From an uncultured Candidatus Saccharibacteria bacterium (lineage in GTDB: Bacteria; Patescibacteria; Saccharimonadia; Saccharimonadales; UBA4665): a DNA stretch of 64,000 nt. The stretch is taken from assembly GCA_946482285.1 (NCBI GenBank), contig CAMLQK010000002.1, positions 1 through 64,000 of the forward strand, given 5' to 3'. Shown in pieces: positions 7,658 through 18,886 of the stretch. The notes under the pieces were generated by a model. It worked only from the letters and a program-made list of their open reading frames with translations, did not search any database and had not been told where the DNA came from. Made by a program: the position numbers and the translations under genes. Every line of letters starts with the position of its first letter. Positions within the stretch are counted from its first letter, which is position 1.

Positions 7658-9646
7658 ATGCGAAGAATGGTGCGTGTACTTGTAGTTTTTGTTGCTTGCT
7701 TAACACTTTCCGGGCTGCTGCCGACCATAGCGGTGGCTGCGGACTTTATCAATGTCGACGCTTCGGCGCATACCGTTGCCGGCGTTAAAGCACACGCTCA
7801 ATCAGCTTGGACGTCACCGGGATTCTTGCCATGCGACAAGCATGTTGAATCCAGCAACACACCAGGAGGTTCGCCTGCAGGAAACGGTAGCCCCACAGAC
7901 CCATTTCGCTCACTTAAGCGGGCTATAGAAACAGCCGTAGCAGGGGATACTGTTTGCGTGCATGCCGGCACGTATCAGGAGAACCACTTTGTAGCTAAAA
8001 ATAGCGGAACATATGACAAGCCGATCCAAGTAATCGCCTATCCTGGGCCCGTGACCATCGTTCCGGACCCTAGTAATCCAACCGAAGCCAACAAGCCAGT
8101 GTTTGACTTTTCGGACAACGAACGGCCCATTGGATACTGGGGCATCGACAGCTTTACCATAAAACGCGAGCTAAACGGAGTACATTACAACTCGCCACCG
8201 TTCCAATTACAGGCACTTAAAAGCGCCACACAAACTCAGGCCATAGGGCAGCCGGAAAACGCCGTACACCATATAGGTATCCAGAATATTATTATGCGGA
8301 AGGGAAAGGGTAGCGCCGGAATATTACTGCGCGGCCGAGTGCATGATGTGCTGATGCGTAATATAAGGGTAGAGGACTTCCACCGCTGGGCGCTGCACTC
8401 CGATCGTGCGGTAGTGGAGTACAGTCCCCCCAGCACAGCATACGGCAGGTTCGACACCCATGGCATCGCTATTGAAGGCGTACGGCAAATTGGCGAAAAT
8501 CGGCCTGACCCATCGCCACAAGACCCCCAGCCCGCAGCAACAATGGCCTCAGTAGAGCGGATATCCATAGAAAAAAGCCACTTTTTAAACAATGGCGGTG
8601 ACGGGGTACAGTGCTTGGGCGCCGACCCCAACGAAGCGGCGCCAACAACCAGCGACCCTAAGGATATTGATATGGTAGATAACAACATTATAGCTAACGC
8701 AGCAGGCACCAACGCCACCGAAGAGGACGGTTACGACATAAAATCATGCCAAAACATTAGCATCCGGGGCAGTAAAAAGCCCTTAGACCCGGCAAACCCC
8801 GAAAACATTGCGCCAACTAGCAGCACAATGAGCGGATTTACCGCAACATATCCAGGCAACGATTGGGGCGGTACAAACAATTCCGACGGAGCGGGCATTG
8901 TACTGCATCAGTACGCCCGTAATGTCCTGATAGAAAATAATCGGATTGCAGGCAGCTGCTACGGTATAAAGATTGGTCTTACGACCAAAAAAGTCAGCAA
9001 TGTAGTAATACGTGGCAATTTGTTCACTGATTTAGCCCTATTCCAAATGCAGCCCAACCAGCAAGGTTCTACTGCGCCCACCAATACCGAGCTGCTGAAA
9101 TGCCGCGGCACTGCCATGCAAGTCACTAATGTCGGCCATGCTGATATCTACCACAATACTATGCAAAACATATCGTCCACCGCCCTTCAGCTGGGTGCCG
9201 GATATGACAACGGGGAAGATCCAAATATACCAGCGAATGTCAGCAAAGTGCCCAACAATGTAGATATTTGGAACAATATTATGTCGCTCAAGGACAATCG
9301 CAGCATAACAACACCAGCGACCGTGCCAGGCTATTGGATTAACATGACGCGCAAAGATATGCTGAACATAGACAGCAATTACAACCTGTTTTGGCATCCC
9401 GACAATAGCGAGAACCACTTTGTGCGCTACCCAAGCCGTATGACATTCAGCGCCTGGAAGACAGATGCCGTGGAGGCAAGGGACAAGAGTTCGCTACGCG
9501 GCAACCCGTTATTTAAAGATACGAATTACTTTACAGACAGCAGCTCACCGGCACGCGACGCTGGGTTGACGCCAGCGGGCGCAGCGGCATGCGGGCCAGC
9601 CTCACCCGCCAAGTTAGACATCGGATACGTAGAGACGTGCTTGTAA
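7658..9646 (+). CDS. secreted right-handed beta-helix protein
   Basis: 662 residues. A classic signal peptide (residues 1-28, ending AVAA) is followed by DPFRSLKRAIETAVAGDTVCVHAGTY, the start of pectate-lyase-like/DUF1565 helices. Many short beta-turn repeats follow with Asn ladders (NNIIAN, NNRIAG, NIMSL). Such proteins bind or cleave acidic polysaccharides, or act as surface structures. No lyase catalytic triad could be assigned. The start has a near-consensus TAGGAGG ribosome site, suggesting high expression. It lies just before the giant RHS gene and may serve the same surface role. Confidence 0.85.
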   Translation: MRRMVRVLVVFVACLTLSGLLPTIAVAADFINVDASAHTVAGVKAHAQSAWTSPGFLPCDKHVESSNTPGGSPAGNGSPTDPFRSLKRAIETAVAGDTVCVHAGTYQENHFVAKNSGTYDKPIQVIAYPGPVTIVPDPSNPTEANKPVFDFSDNERPIGYWGIDSFTIKRELNGVHYNSPPFQLQALKSATQTQAIGQPENAVHHIGIQNIIMRKGKGSAGILLRGRVHDVLMRNIRVEDFHRWALHSDRAVVEYSPPSTAYGRFDTHGIAIEGVRQIGENRPDPSPQDPQPAATMASVERISIEKSHFLNNGGDGVQCLGADPNEAAPTTSDPKDIDMVDNNIIANAAGTNATEEDGYDIKSCQNISIRGSKKPLDPANPENIAPTSSTMSGFTATYPGNDWGGTNNSDGAGIVLHQYARNVLIENNRIAGSCYGIKIGLTTKKVSNVVIRGNLFTDLALFQMQPNQQGSTAPTNTELLKCRGTAMQVTNVGHADIYHNTMQNISSTALQLGAGYDNGEDPNIPANVSKVPNNVDIWNNIMSLKDNRSITTPATVPGYWINMTRKDMLNIDSNYNLFWHPDNSENHFVRYPSRMTFSAWKTDAVEARDKSSLRGNPLFKDTNYFTDSSSPARDAGLTPAGAAACGPASPAKLDIGYVETCL

Positions 9647-9733
9647 ATTAATCTCTTAAAAATTACGCCGCAACATCCTATAGCGCAGATGGAGTTTGTT
9701 TACGTTTTTTAAAGCATTCTTAAGAAAAAAGTG

Positions 9734-9763
9734 TTGCATGTGCATATGAATGTACGCTATGAT
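9734..9763 (+). promoter_or_regulatory. sigma-70 promoter of the RHS toxin gene
   Basis: TTGCAT (9734-9739), 18-nt spacer, TATGAT (9758-9763). It is followed by a 30-nt leader with an AAGGGGA ribosome site before the ATG at 9796. Confidence 0.6.
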
Positions 9764-9795
9764 GTGCGCACATCAGAGGACTTAAGGGGAATACC

Positions 9796-12700
9796 ATGCG
9801 TAAACGGGCTGTATTTGTTGTGGGCAAAATTAACGAAAAACGGGTAGTAATACAGCGTTTCCTGAGCCTTTTTCTTTTATCTGTGTTTGTGGTCAGTACT
9901 TTTGCACCTACGGCGTCTGCGATTATTGCCGATACACATATCTGGGACAAAACTAAAAACGACAGCCACATAAAGCCGTTCGACCAAGAAACCACCACCA
10001 AAGAAAAATCTTTCAATTACCCACAAGGCATGGATCCCACCGTATCCGACAAACCTGCAGCCCGCGACGCCGATGCGCCAGCGGCGGCATCGGGCATGTT
10101 TAACAAAGGAAAGCCCTATATTACCGGCGAAGCACTGCGCAATATTCAAAAATCCCCTGGTGTTGAAGCCCGCGAGCTAACCGATAAGCGAACTGCGCGC
10201 TCATCGCTGTATGTCAATAAAGATGGTTCCGTAACCCAAAAAAACTTCATGGAAGCACAATTCTACCAAAAGGATGGTGCATGGCTGGACATTGACACCA
10301 CACTTACGGAAGATAAAAACGCTGGCGACGCCGGGAATTTCTTTGGTAAACTGTACGGCCAAATAGAGTCGTGGTTTTCATCGGCAACAGATTATACAAC
10401 AGAGCAAAACGATTGGCAGGCACGCTTTTCTGCCAGTGACGCAGGCGAAGGCATGGTGCGGATTAAAAAGGGTGGCAGTCAGATTGGCTATAAGCCAGTA
10501 AACGCCAAAAAAGTCGCACCAGTTATTACCAGCAAAGACGGCCAACAGATAGTGCACTATTACGACCTTTGGCCTGGTGTGAATGTGGAGTACATTGTTA
10601 CCTCAGAATCCGTTAAAGAAAATATTGTACTTAAAGATAGAGATGCGACCACCAAAGTAGCGTTTGATGTTATTGGCGCCACGCTAAAAAAGCAAACACA
10701 TGGATTTGCCATTAAAGATGCGCTGGGCGACAAATTTGCCATTGCCGACCCCAACCTTATCTTAAATAACTTCGGCATGGAGACAAAAAGCGTCCCCGTG
10801 CAAGAGTACAAAGATGGCAAGCTGGTTATTTCTGTAGACGGCCAGTATCTACAGACGCTTCCCGATAAAGCCTTTCCGGCTGTTATTGACCCGAGCACCT
10901 TTTACGGCAATTTTGGCACCCGTACCAGCGGCAATTATGTGTCGCTCAAAAGTGACGGTTATGTTTGTCAATCTACGGTCTGCAATCCATATGCCGGGTC
11001 GCTGTACGACAGTAACAATGTACTGCGCTATTGGCGCAGCGGCGTGTATGCATGGTACGAACAGTTCAAGGATCCTAACAAAATCCTTACCAATGCCACA
11101 CTCCATTTGCAGCAGCGTACAAATGCTGGGTTCTGGACAGGCACGTACGGCACACATAATTACCAGGTTGGAGCCGCGACTTGCTTGAATAACTTTAACT
11201 GCCTGAACGGCGGGGTATTTAACGCGTCCGGCAATGTGTCTACCTCTGGTAATATTGACGTAACCAACATTTACCAGGCCATGATCAGCCAAGGCAACTT
11301 TAATGCGTGGCTAATGATTGGCGGCGAAGACGGCACGTATGATTCATTTAAAAACTTCGATCCTGGCACGGGCGGCACATCCGGTAGCTATGTTTCGTTC
11401 ACCTATGGCGGCCCGCCATCTGCACCAAGCATTGCCGCGCCGGTAGAAAGTCAGGTGTATATTGATCCACAGCCGTCATTCAGTGTAAATACTGTTTCCA
11501 ACCCAAACGGCAGTACGCCGCTTCAATACGAAATGCTGGTTAGTAGCGGCGCTGGTGCGGCAGGCGCCCTGATAACATCTGGTAAGCAAAACTCCACGCA
11601 GTGGACAATCCCAGACGGCATTCTGCAAGACGGCGTAACATATTATGTGCAGGCCCGCAGTTTTGACTCAATCACCAGCTCCTACAGCAGTTGGGGCACC
11701 TCCATACCATTCAAAATTGATATGCGTACCGGCAAGGGCAAATCCCAGACCTACCAATCACTAGGCCCTGTGAGCGCAGATTTAGCTACTGGCAATCTAA
11801 ACACGAGCAGCAGTAGCCATGCATCTTCGGCATTGGGCGGAGCACTGGGCGTCAGCATGGAATATAATTCGCCACTGCGTTCCCGAAGCGGGCTGGTAGG
11901 GCAGTACTGGAGCAACAGCAGCTTCACCGGAAGCCCTGCATTAACCCGCGTGGACCAAAACATCAACTTTAGCTGGGACACAGGATCACCCAGTAGTGGT
12001 ACCATTCCAAATGATTCATTTACGGCGCGGTGGGAAGGACACTTTGTAGCACCAGAAACGGGCACATACCAGTTTGGCAGCGATGCGGACGAAGGCTGTA
12101 AAATTTGGATCAACAACCAACTGGTGGTAGACAACTGGGCAACCTGTGGCAGCCAGTACGGCACTGGCGTAGCACTCACAGGAGGGCAAATCGTGCCTAT
12201 TAAAATGGAGTACCGCGAACTAAGCGGAAGTGCTACCGTACGGCTAAAGGTAAAGGGTACGGTAAGTACCGACGGTATGATCGTACCATCTGATTGGTTG
12301 CAAACAGGTGTCCGACCTATCACTAATCAGCGCGGCCTAACTGGCAGTTACTATGCGCGTCGCGACGGCGCTACGTTTAACGCTAATAATCCGCTTATTA
12401 TGAAGCGCGTCGACCCGTACCTAAACTTTAACTGGGGTACTGGCGCACCAGTGGCGGGTGGACCAAACGACTTCTTGGTTCGGTGGACCGGATACATAAC
12501 AGCGCCTATTGGCGGTACATATACATTTGGATCCCGGAGCGATGATGGCACTAAAATTATGGTGGGCACAAATAACACCGTCGTCCTCAGCGACTGGGTG
12601 GGGCATACCCAGCCCGCATCGCCAGTATGGGGCGGCGCTACGTTCAACTTGACCGCTAACACGCCCACGCCAATCACTATTGAGTACTTCGATAACGTCA

Positions 12701-15700
12701 GTAGTGCCAGCTTTGAACTCTGGATTAAAAGCTCTGGCACTACCCAACAAATTGTTCCAAGCAGCTGGCTATCGCCAAACGCACAGGTATTGCCTGACGG
12801 CTGGGACCTGAATACGGGTATTAGCAGCAGCGTGGCGTACAGCCACCTAATGGCCAACCAAAACAGCGTTACAATTACTGATGTTTCGGGCGCAACGCAC
12901 GAATACAAATGGAACGGGTCCAGTTATGCTCCCCCCACTTATGGCGATGGACACCTCAGCCGCAACAACGACGGTAGCTTCACGCTGGAAGACACCGACG
13001 GCCAAACATACGTATTTGGCATAGATGGCACACTCAGTTCAGTCACCGGCGCCATTGACGACCGCAAACCAGCTGCCCTGCAATACGAATACCAAAGCCA
13101 GAACGGCGGGCCAGCGCATTTGTACAAAATTAAAGATGGCGTAGACCCGTCGCGCAATGCCACACTATACTACAGCAGTGATAGCAACTGCGCCACCGCA
13201 CCAACCGGGTTTGACCCTACGGCGCCAGCCGGCATGCTATGCGCAGTTGTTACCAACGACGGCCGCGCCACCAACCTGTTTTACATAGCAGGGCAGTTGG
13301 CCCGCGTACAGCAACCAGGCAACCAGCTAACCGACTATCGTTACGAGCAAGTCAACAATGCTGCTGGCACACTAGTGGGCTATCGCATGAACGCCGTACG
13401 CGACAGCCTGGCTATGGACGCCATTGCGGCAGGCCAGCGTGCCGATGACAATACCACCAATACGCAGGTTAGCTACGACATTCTGGGTAGGGTTGCAGGT
13501 GCAACCATGCCTGCGGCAACCATCGGCGCCACACGCGCACAGCAAACTATAGAATACCTGCCTGGCGTAAAAAGTTATGTCGATTCCAACGGCGTTACCG
13601 TGTCTGGCTATGCAGGCCTTACCAAGCAGCACATTGCGGGTGCCAGCGAACCACACGGTTTTAGCCGCCGCATTAAGTACGACAGCCTGTATCGAACCAT
13701 AGAAGACACCGACGTCACCAACCAAAGCAGCACAGCTGAATGGGACGCTGACAAAGACCTGTTGTATAGCACTACTGACGCGTTAGGGCTCAAGAGCACC
13801 ACAGTATATGACGACGAAAACCGACCCGTAAGCAGTTACGGCCCCGCGCCCAAGGAATGGTTTGATACAGCCAATCCAAAGCAGCAAGTACCACTAAGTG
13901 CCTATGCCAGCCAAATAGCACGCAACGATGTGGCGTACGACGGAGGCATTACCGGACTGTCAGTATCGTACATGGCGGCAAACACCAAACCCATTACCGA
14001 TACGCTAGCGACTGGCCAAAAGCTGGTCAAAGGACAGGTATTGCGGTCGCGAGACCAACGGTTTGTGCTGAGCCACCAATACGACGGCAACGTAGTACTA
14101 TATGGCCCCAACGGCGCTATGTGGGCCACAAATACCGGTGGCCAGAGTACAAACGCCATTTCTATGCAGTACGATGGCAACTTGGTACTATACGCTACAA
14201 ACGGCACAGCGCTATGGGCCAGCGGCACTGGCGGCAGTAACCTACGGTTTGTGGTGCAGAGCGACGGCAATGCAGTAATTTACTCCCCACAAACCGCGCA
14301 GTGGGCTACCAATACAGGTAATAGCGGCGGTGGCGAACCCTTTATGCCTAGCCTTACCGGAGCGCCGTTACAGCACGGCACCAATATCGCCACCGACGGC
14401 ACTATAAGCAAGAACTTTGGCATGGCATCACCGGTTAGCGGATACAGTGGCAACTGGGGTATGCGCATGACCGGCAAGCTGCGCTTGCCGCAAAACGGAA
14501 CCTACAGTTTCCGCATAAACTCCGATGGTGGCATACGCGTATGGATAGACGACAAACTGGTACGGGACAGCTGGAGCGACGGCCCGGCGCGTAACCACAG
14601 TGCCTTTACCTATCAGGAGAACAGCGCTACTAAACCACACCGTGTAGTAATAGATTACTTCCGGACCAGCGTAGCCACCGATAGCGCCACATTCAATCTG
14701 TTCATGACACCTCCTGGCGGCAGCGAAACCGCCCAAACCGCACAGTACTTCTCGCCCGATTACAGCTTGCCAACATCGCTTAAAACCTATGATAGCACTA
14801 TTGGTGACACTACTGTCACTACCAACTACGGCACCAACCCAGAACTGGGTATTGCCCAAAGCAGCACTACCGACCCAACAGGCCTGAACTTAACCGCCAG
14901 CGCCACCCACGAGCAGCAGGGCGCAACTGGCAGCTTCCTGCGTCCGACAACCAGGAGTTTGCCCGGTAACGCTGCAAATAACCCGGCGTTTACCTACACC
15001 TATTACGGCGCCACCGAAACCCGTGACGACCCATGTACTACGGGGATTACCGAAGCGTACAAGCAAGCCGGTATGCTCAAAACCACCTCCGATGCAAGCC
15101 CAGATGGCGGCATCACGCAGGGCACCAAAACCGAAGCGGTGTACGACGATGCAGGGCGTATTGTAGCTACCCGCACCAATAGTGACAGCTGGACTTGTAA
15201 TGCATATGACAGCCGCGGACGTATTAGCACGGTCACCATTCCGGCATATAATGGCGAGTCAGGCCGCACAGTTAATAACGATTACGCCGTGGGCGGCAAC
15301 CCGCTAGTAGCTACCACTTGGGATGACGACGGCTGGATTGTAACCTGGGTAGACCTGCTGGGCCGTACCACCAAATACCGCGATGTACACGACGACGAAA
15401 CAACTACTACCTACGACAGCCTGGGCCGCCTGCAGGAACGCGCTAGCCCGGTTGGCACCGAAGCATTTACGTACGACACATACAGCAGGTTAACCAGCCA
15501 AAAGCTAGATAATGTAACCTACGCTACTATTACCTACGACCAATACAGCCGGATAGACCACATAGATTACAATAACGCCGGCCAGATGAAGTTAGCCCCA
15601 AGCTACGACAGTATGCAACGCAACAACAGCATCACGTACACATTGGGCAATGGCACTACCAGTATTTCGGACACAGCTACATTCAGCCAAAGCGGCAGGG

Positions 15701-17271
15701 TACTTACCAATACTGTGGCTTCGGGCGGTACCCAGCTAGCCTCTGGCTACACCTACGACAAAGCAGGGCGTTTAACCGGTGCCACCATCGGCAGCAACAC
15801 CTACATCTACGGATATGGTGCGCAGCACAGCAGCTGCGGCACCGGTGCAGGCACAAATGTAAATAGCGGCAAAAACGGCAACCGCACATCGCAGACTATT
15901 AATGGTGCCACTACTACATACTGTTACGACCAAGCCGACCGCCTGACCAGCAGTAGCGACCCAACCGCCGATTACGCCGAATACGACACGCACGGCAACA
16001 TGACGTATCTGGGCAACGGCACAACACCACTACGCCTGGGCTACGACAGTAGCGACCGCAACATTGTGTTAGCCAACTACAACAGCAGCAATACCGGTAC
16101 CGCCACCTACTATGCCCGCGATGTCAGCGGTCGCATAACTTACCACCAGCGCGACACTGTTACGAACGGCAGCCACAGCATGGATAGCCAGCACTGGTAC
16201 GGCTATACCGGAATCGGGGGTGGGCCCAGCTTTATCCGCGACGCCGACTGGGATATCGTAGAGAAAACCCTGAGCCTGCCTGGCGGTGTACTACTAACCT
16301 TAAAGCCGCAAGAAGCTTTGGTTAACAACAAAAAGCAATACAGTCTGTCAAGCGCATTGGGCCGCACCATGCTCACAACCAACGCAGTGGGCACCAGCAC
16401 CGCAACTGGCACCGGGCCATTAAGCAGCTTTGTGTATGACCCATATGGCAACGTTGTGCCTGGCGGCACCCGCCCAAACAACACCACAAACGGCAGTTAC
16501 GGCTACGGCGGTTCACTCCAAAAACTCACCGAAACAAGCCTTGCACTTGCTCCTATCCAGATGGGGGCAAGGGTATACTTGCCAAGTTTGGGTAGGTTTA
16601 CTTCAGTAGATCCAGTACCTGGTGGTACTGCCAATAACTACGTGTATACGTTGGATCCTATTAATTCGAGTGATTACAGTGGAGAGGCGTGTTACAGCTG
16701 GGGCTGTACCATGAGTGGCTACACCATAAACGTTGCAACCGTACAGCAATTGCAGCCAGCTGCCTCAGTACGTTACATCCAGCCCGCTGCGAACATTACA
16801 AGGTTCCAACGCACCGTTCCACCAACAACCTACGGACGGGTGAACCTTGCTCCAGGCAGAGCAGCGCCGAAGCCTGCGGCTCCGGCGAAAAAGGCAAGGG
16901 ATAACAGTACAGCGATGCCAATCGCATTCATCAAAGGATTGGGCCAAAAATATGCGGACTTAGGAAACAGTGTTAAGAAAGGCTTGGTCAATGGCAAAAT
17001 TGGAGTTGATATTGTAGTCGGTAAGATTGATCCCAATGTTAGATCTGCGACAAAGGGCTGTCTTGCATTTGGAGGGGAAGCCGGAGCGACAGCACTTATG
17101 CTTAGAGTATTCGGAGGCCCAGCAATAAGAGCAGCGGATATAGCAGCAAGCTGCAGTCTAGGTGGTGCTGCGGGCTATAATGGAGAAAACGGTCAGATAT
17201 TTAGAGATATAGAACAGGTGCGCAGTGCTCTAGATGGATACAATATGTACAAGGCTGTGACTCAATGGTAA
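9796..17271 (+). CDS. giant secreted RHS/YD-repeat polymorphic toxin with PA14 and lectin domains
   Basis: 2,491 residues. Signal segment at about 18-43 (ends TASA). Layout: beta-rich N-terminal region; fibronectin-like stretch about 550-640; PA14 domain 1 (about 699-820) and 2 (about 847-982), both with RWxGxxxAPxxGTYxFGSxxDxG; YD repeats; a bulb-type lectin domain (about 1399-1512) with three QxDxNxVxY repeats 30 residues apart ([24 protein letters not shown]); PA14 domain 3 (about 1516-1646); many YD repeats; the RHS core end [17 protein letters not shown] (2256-2274); a Pro/Ala linker; and a 117-residue variable tip. PA14 and bulb lectins bind sugars, and RHS shells encase toxic tips. The tip is Gly/Ala-rich and hydrophobic, with no recognised catalytic motif. 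Probable job: contact-dependent toxin or adhesin aimed at neighbouring cells. Confidence 0.92.
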   Translation: MRKRAVFVVGKINEKRVVIQRFLSLFLLSVFVVSTFAPTASAIIADTHIWDKTKNDSHIKPFDQETTTKEKSFNYPQGMDPTVSDKPAARDADAPAAASGMFNKGKPYITGEALRNIQKSPGVEARELTDKRTARSSLYVNKDGSVTQKNFMEAQFYQKDGAWLDIDTTLTEDKNAGDAGNFFGKLYGQIESWFSSATDYTTEQNDWQARFSASDAGEGMVRIKKGGSQIGYKPVNAKKVAPVITSKDGQQIVHYYDLWPGVNVEYIVTSESVKENIVLKDRDATTKVAFDVIGATLKKQTHGFAIKDALGDKFAIADPNLILNNFGMETKSVPVQEYKDGKLVISVDGQYLQTLPDKAFPAVIDPSTFYGNFGTRTSGNYVSLKSDGYVCQSTVCNPYAGSLYDSNNVLRYWRSGVYAWYEQFKDPNKILTNATLHLQQRTNAGFWTGTYGTHNYQVGAATCLNNFNCLNGGVFNASGNVSTSGNIDVTNIYQAMISQGNFNAWLMIGGEDGTYDSFKNFDPGTGGTSGSYVSFTYGGPPSAPSIAAPVESQVYIDPQPSFSVNTVSNPNGSTPLQYEMLVSSGAGAAGALITSGKQNSTQWTIPDGILQDGVTYYVQARSFDSITSSYSSWGTSIPFKIDMRTGKGKSQTYQSLGPVSADLATGNLNTSSSSHASSALGGALGVSMEYNSPLRSRSGLVGQYWSNSSFTGSPALTRVDQNINFSWDTGSPSSGTIPNDSFTARWEGHFVAPETGTYQFGSDADEGCKIWINNQLVVDNWATCGSQYGTGVALTGGQIVPIKMEYRELSGSATVRLKVKGTVSTDGMIVPSDWLQTGVRPITNQRGLTGSYYARRDGATFNANNPLIMKRVDPYLNFNWGTGAPVAGGPNDFLVRWTGYITAPIGGTYTFGSRSDDGTKIMVGTNNTVVLSDWVGHTQPASPVWGGATFNLTANTPTPITIEYFDNVSSASFELWIKSSGTTQQIVPSSWLSPNAQVLPDGWDLNTGISSSVAYSHLMANQNSVTITDVSGATHEYKWNGSSYAPPTYGDGHLSRNNDGSFTLEDTDGQTYVFGIDGTLSSVTGAIDDRKPAALQYEYQSQNGGPAHLYKIKDGVDPSRNATLYYSSDSNCATAPTGFDPTAPAGMLCAVVTNDGRATNLFYIAGQLARVQQPGNQLTDYRYEQVNNAAGTLVGYRMNAVRDSLAMDAIAAGQRADDNTTNTQVSYDILGRVAGATMPAATIGATRAQQTIEYLPGVKSYVDSNGVTVSGYAGLTKQHIAGASEPHGFSRRIKYDSLYRTIEDTDVTNQSSTAEWDADKDLLYSTTDALGLKSTTVYDDENRPVSSYGPAPKEWFDTANPKQQVPLSAYASQIARNDVAYDGGITGLSVSYMAANTKPITDTLATGQKLVKGQVLRSRDQRFVLSHQYDGNVVLYGPNGAMWATNTGGQSTNAISMQYDGNLVLYATNGTALWASGTGGSNLRFVVQSDGNAVIYSPQTAQWATNTGNSGGGEPFMPSLTGAPLQHGTNIATDGTISKNFGMASPVSGYSGNWGMRMTGKLRLPQNGTYSFRINSDGGIRVWIDDKLVRDSWSDGPARNHSAFTYQENSATKPHRVVIDYFRTSVATDSATFNLFMTPPGGSETAQTAQYFSPDYSLPTSLKTYDSTIGDTTVTTNYGTNPELGIAQSSTTDPTGLNLTASATHEQQGATGSFLRPTTRSLPGNAANNPAFTYTYYGATETRDDPCTTGITEAYKQAGMLKTTSDASPDGGITQGTKTEAVYDDAGRIVATRTNSDSWTCNAYDSRGRISTVTIPAYNGESGRTVNNDYAVGGNPLVATTWDDDGWIVTWVDLLGRTTKYRDVHDDETTTTYDSLGRLQERASPVGTEAFTYDTYSRLTSQKLDNVTYATITYDQYSRIDHIDYNNAGQMKLAPSYDSMQRNNSITYTLGNGTTSISDTATFSQSGRVLTNTVASGGTQLASGYTYDKAGRLTGATIGSNTYIYGYGAQHSSCGTGAGTNVNSGKNGNRTSQTINGATTTYCYDQADRLTSSSDPTADYAEYDTHGNMTYLGNGTTPLRLGYDSSDRNIVLANYNSSNTGTATYYARDVSGRITYHQRDTVTNGSHSMDSQHWYGYTGIGGGPSFIRDADWDIVEKTLSLPGGVLLTLKPQEALVNNKKQYSLSSALGRTMLTTNAVGTSTATGTGPLSSFVYDPYGNVVPGGTRPNNTTNGSYGYGGSLQKLTETSLALAPIQMGARVYLPSLGRFTSVDPVPGGTANNYVYTLDPINSSDYSGEACYSWGCTMSGYTINVATVQQLQPAASVRYIQPAANITRFQRTVPPTTYGRVNLAPGRAAPKPAAPAKKARDNSTAMPIAFIKGLGQKYADLGNSVKKGLVNGKIGVDIVVGKIDPNVRSATKGCLAFGGEAGATALMLRVFGGPAIRAADIAASCSLGGAAGYNGENGQIFRDIEQVRSALDGYNMYKAVTQW
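16649..16917 (+). repeat. 269-bp direct repeat, copy 1 (RHS core to tip junction)
   Basis: Encodes the [12 protein letters not shown] end of the RHS core and the Pro/Ala-rich linker. It is repeated at 17593-17861 without any difference that I could find. Homology ends exactly at the GCGATG codons where the two tips diverge. Confidence 0.95.
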
Positions 17272-17292
17272 ACTCATGAAAAGGACATAAAA

Positions 17293-17580
17293 ATGGAAAT
17301 TAGCTTGGTTGCACTTATTGTGTTAGTTGTAATTGGGTTTGGAGTTTCAAAAAGTTACGAGAATGATGACGGCAGGCTCCCTTCTTCCCGAACCAAAGAA
17401 GGCAAGAAAGCTCGGTTAATTCTGGGATCCATTGTCATCGGGTGTGCAATATCACTATATCTGTATCAGTTCGGAAACAATAGTTTTCACCTGTCGAGAT
17501 TCTGGCTCGTGGCCACCTTTGTAGCAGTTGGTCTGCCTATTCTGCGATATCTAGAGTCTAGAAAAAAGCACAAGAAATAG
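17293..17580 (+). CDS. small membrane protein, probable immunity to the main RHS tip
   Basis: 95 residues with three hydrophobic helices (about 4-20, 41-58, 66-84) and a basic end (ESRKKHKK). ATG has AAAGGAC upstream. It starts 21 nt after the RHS stop codon, the standard place for an immunity gene. Immunity to membrane-active tips is typically membrane-embedded, which fits the hydrophobic tip. The role is inferred from position; no family recognised. Part of its start is repeated as a relic at 18802. Confidence 0.65.
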   Translation: MEISLVALIVLVVIGFGVSKSYENDDGRLPSSRTKEGKKARLILGSIVIGCAISLYLYQFGNNSFHLSRFWLVATFVAVGLPILRYLESRKKHKK

Positions 17581-17592
17581 TTCCCGTCTATC

Positions 17593-17861
17593 CGTTGGAT
17601 CCTATTAATTCGAGTGATTACAGTGGAGAGGCGTGTTACAGCTGGGGCTGTACCATGAGTGGCTACACCATAAACGTTGCAACCGTACAGCAATTGCAGC
17701 CAGCTGCCTCAGTACGTTACATCCAGCCCGCTGCGAACATTACAAGGTTCCAACGCACCGTTCCACCAACAACCTACGGACGGGTGAACCTTGCTCCAGG
17801 CAGAGCAGCGCCGAAGCCTGCGGCTCCGGCGAAAAAGGCAAGGGATAACAGTACAGCGATG
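17593..17861 (+). repeat. 269-bp direct repeat, copy 2 (start of orphan tip cassette)
   Basis: Same sequence as 16649-16917, offset 944 bp, starting in the same reading frame as the displaced tip behind it. Recombination between the copies would delete 944 bp and put the second tip on the RHS shell. Confidence 0.95.
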
Positions 17862-18233
17862 GGGGTGGGGAAGGTTGATGCAGCATGGTTCGCCCGGCAA
17901 AAGATCGAGGACGAGAAAAGAAGAGAGGCAATTCCGACGGGCAACTGGACTTTTAACTTCGGCGGAAGCGTAGGGGCAGGGATATCCATTGGTGGTGGCG
18001 TAGCGTCTGGGTCAGGAGGACACTACTGGTATAATTCCGTAGGCATAGTTGCAAGCCCAGGAGCGGGAGCATCGGCAACATTTTCACTTTCGGCAACAAG
18101 ACCTGGGTGTCAGTATACAGTTTCAGCTTTTGGATTTATGGGAGTCTTCGGTGGAAGCATAAGTTTGACCGACGGCTCAGTCAGTATTGGAGTGGGCATA
18201 CCTGGTATTTCGATTGAAAAAAGTTGTATATAA
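17595..18233 (+). CDS. orphan RHS tip cassette (linker plus alternative toxin tip)
   Basis: 212 codons from a TTG at 17595. Residues 1-89 duplicate the RHS core end and linker; residues 90-212 are a different tip. That tip has a charged start (AAWFARQKIEDEKRREA), then a Gly/Ser-rich beta region (SVGAGISIGGGVASGSGGH) ending in Cys. No ribosome site precedes the TTG, so it is probably silent until recombined onto the RHS gene. Similar orphan CT cassettes are known for rhs and cdiA loci. The Gly-rich amphipathic tip could be membrane-active, which is inference. Confidence 0.8.
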   Translation: MDPINSSDYSGEACYSWGCTMSGYTINVATVQQLQPAASVRYIQPAANITRFQRTVPPTTYGRVNLAPGRAAPKPAAPAKKARDNSTAMGVGKVDAAWFARQKIEDEKRREAIPTGNWTFNFGGSVGAGISIGGGVASGSGGHYWYNSVGIVASPGAGASATFSLSATRPGCQYTVSAFGFMGVFGGSISLTDGSVSIGVGIPGISIEKSCI

Positions 18234-18266
18234 TTTTAAGTAAAAATAACCGCAGGAGACGTAAGA

Positions 18267-18506
18267 ATGGAAAGTTGGCTTATTGGCGGCATCATGGCCA
18301 CCGGAGGTATAGCAGTAATTGTCTACAGGAAACAGCTGATAGCTTATTTTATTGACTACCAGAACAAACATTTAGGGTATCAATTTGGCAAGAAAACTGT
18401 CGATTTCTACACGATGTTCTCTATCCCTTTGGGCATTTTTCTTATAGTAGTCGGCGTTTTGTTGGCGCTGGGTCTTGGTGACGATCTGGGTATCTCGGCT
18501 GGCTAA
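18267..18506 (+). CDS. small membrane protein, probable immunity to the orphan tip
   Basis: 79 residues with two hydrophobic helices (about 5-22 and 50-71) separated by a basic, Tyr-rich loop. It has its own strong ribosome site (GCAGGAG) 34 nt after the orphan tip, so it can be translated even when the tip is silent. Position and size match an immunity protein for the second tip. No family recognised. Confidence 0.6.
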   Translation: MESWLIGGIMATGGIAVIVYRKQLIAYFIDYQNKHLGYQFGKKTVDFYTMFSIPLGIFLIVVGVLLALGLGDDLGISAG

Positions 18507-18601
18507 GACTTCATAAAAGATACTCTTTCTACTATGTCGCATCTGTGATAGGCGATATGAAAGATTACTTTCAAGGTGTAAAATATAGATAGGGAGAAGG
18601 T

Positions 18602-18769
18602 ATGAAAAATGTCGAGTCTTTCCTGCCCCTATGCTCAATCGGATATTCTACCGTACTCTATATTTTAATCTGGGCAAAGCGGCAACAGATTGAACTCATT
18701 AATAAAGGCGTGAGTTTCGATAAGCAGAGCAAAAATCCTTCTTTATGCTCTTGGTATGTACTCTTGTAA
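18602..18769 (+). CDS. small hydrophobic protein (55 aa), possible immunity relic
   Basis: ATG at 18602 follows an AGGGAGAAGG ribosome site. The 55-residue product has one membrane helix (about residues 8-24) and a polar tail ending SWYVLL. It lies downstream of the second immunity gene and shares its size class. It may be a truncated immunity gene from an earlier cassette, or a genuine small protein. Unrecognised. Confidence 0.45.
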   Translation: MKNVESFLPLCSIGYSTVLYILIWAKRQQIELINKGVSFDKQSKNPSLCSWYVLL

Positions 18770-18801
18770 TTAGTTGATAAACTAGTGAAGAGGGGCATAA
18801 A

Positions 18802-18870
18802 ATGGAAATTAGCTTGGTTGCACTTACTCTGTTTAGTGGGTGTTATTATTTTTCTAGGACTCGACAATGA
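18802..18870 (+). pseudogene. relic of the first immunity gene
   Basis: The bases around the ATG at 18802 repeat the start of the immunity gene at 17293 (25 identical bases from the ATG, and a near-identical CATAAAA upstream). The similarity then breaks up and the frame ends after 22 codons at TGA. It shows that a further cassette of this type once stood here. Confidence 0.7.
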
Positions 18871-18886
18871 TTTGGGGCTTTAAATT

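Noticed and set aside
9796..17271. Sequence repeats in the RHS gene as a CRISPR array or satellite
   Set aside because: Repeats are degenerate YD protein repeats in one reading frame, with no constant repeat/spacer pattern.
17595..18233. Orphan tip as an independent normal gene
   Set aside because: Its first 89 codons are a copy of the RHS linker and no ribosome site precedes its TTG.
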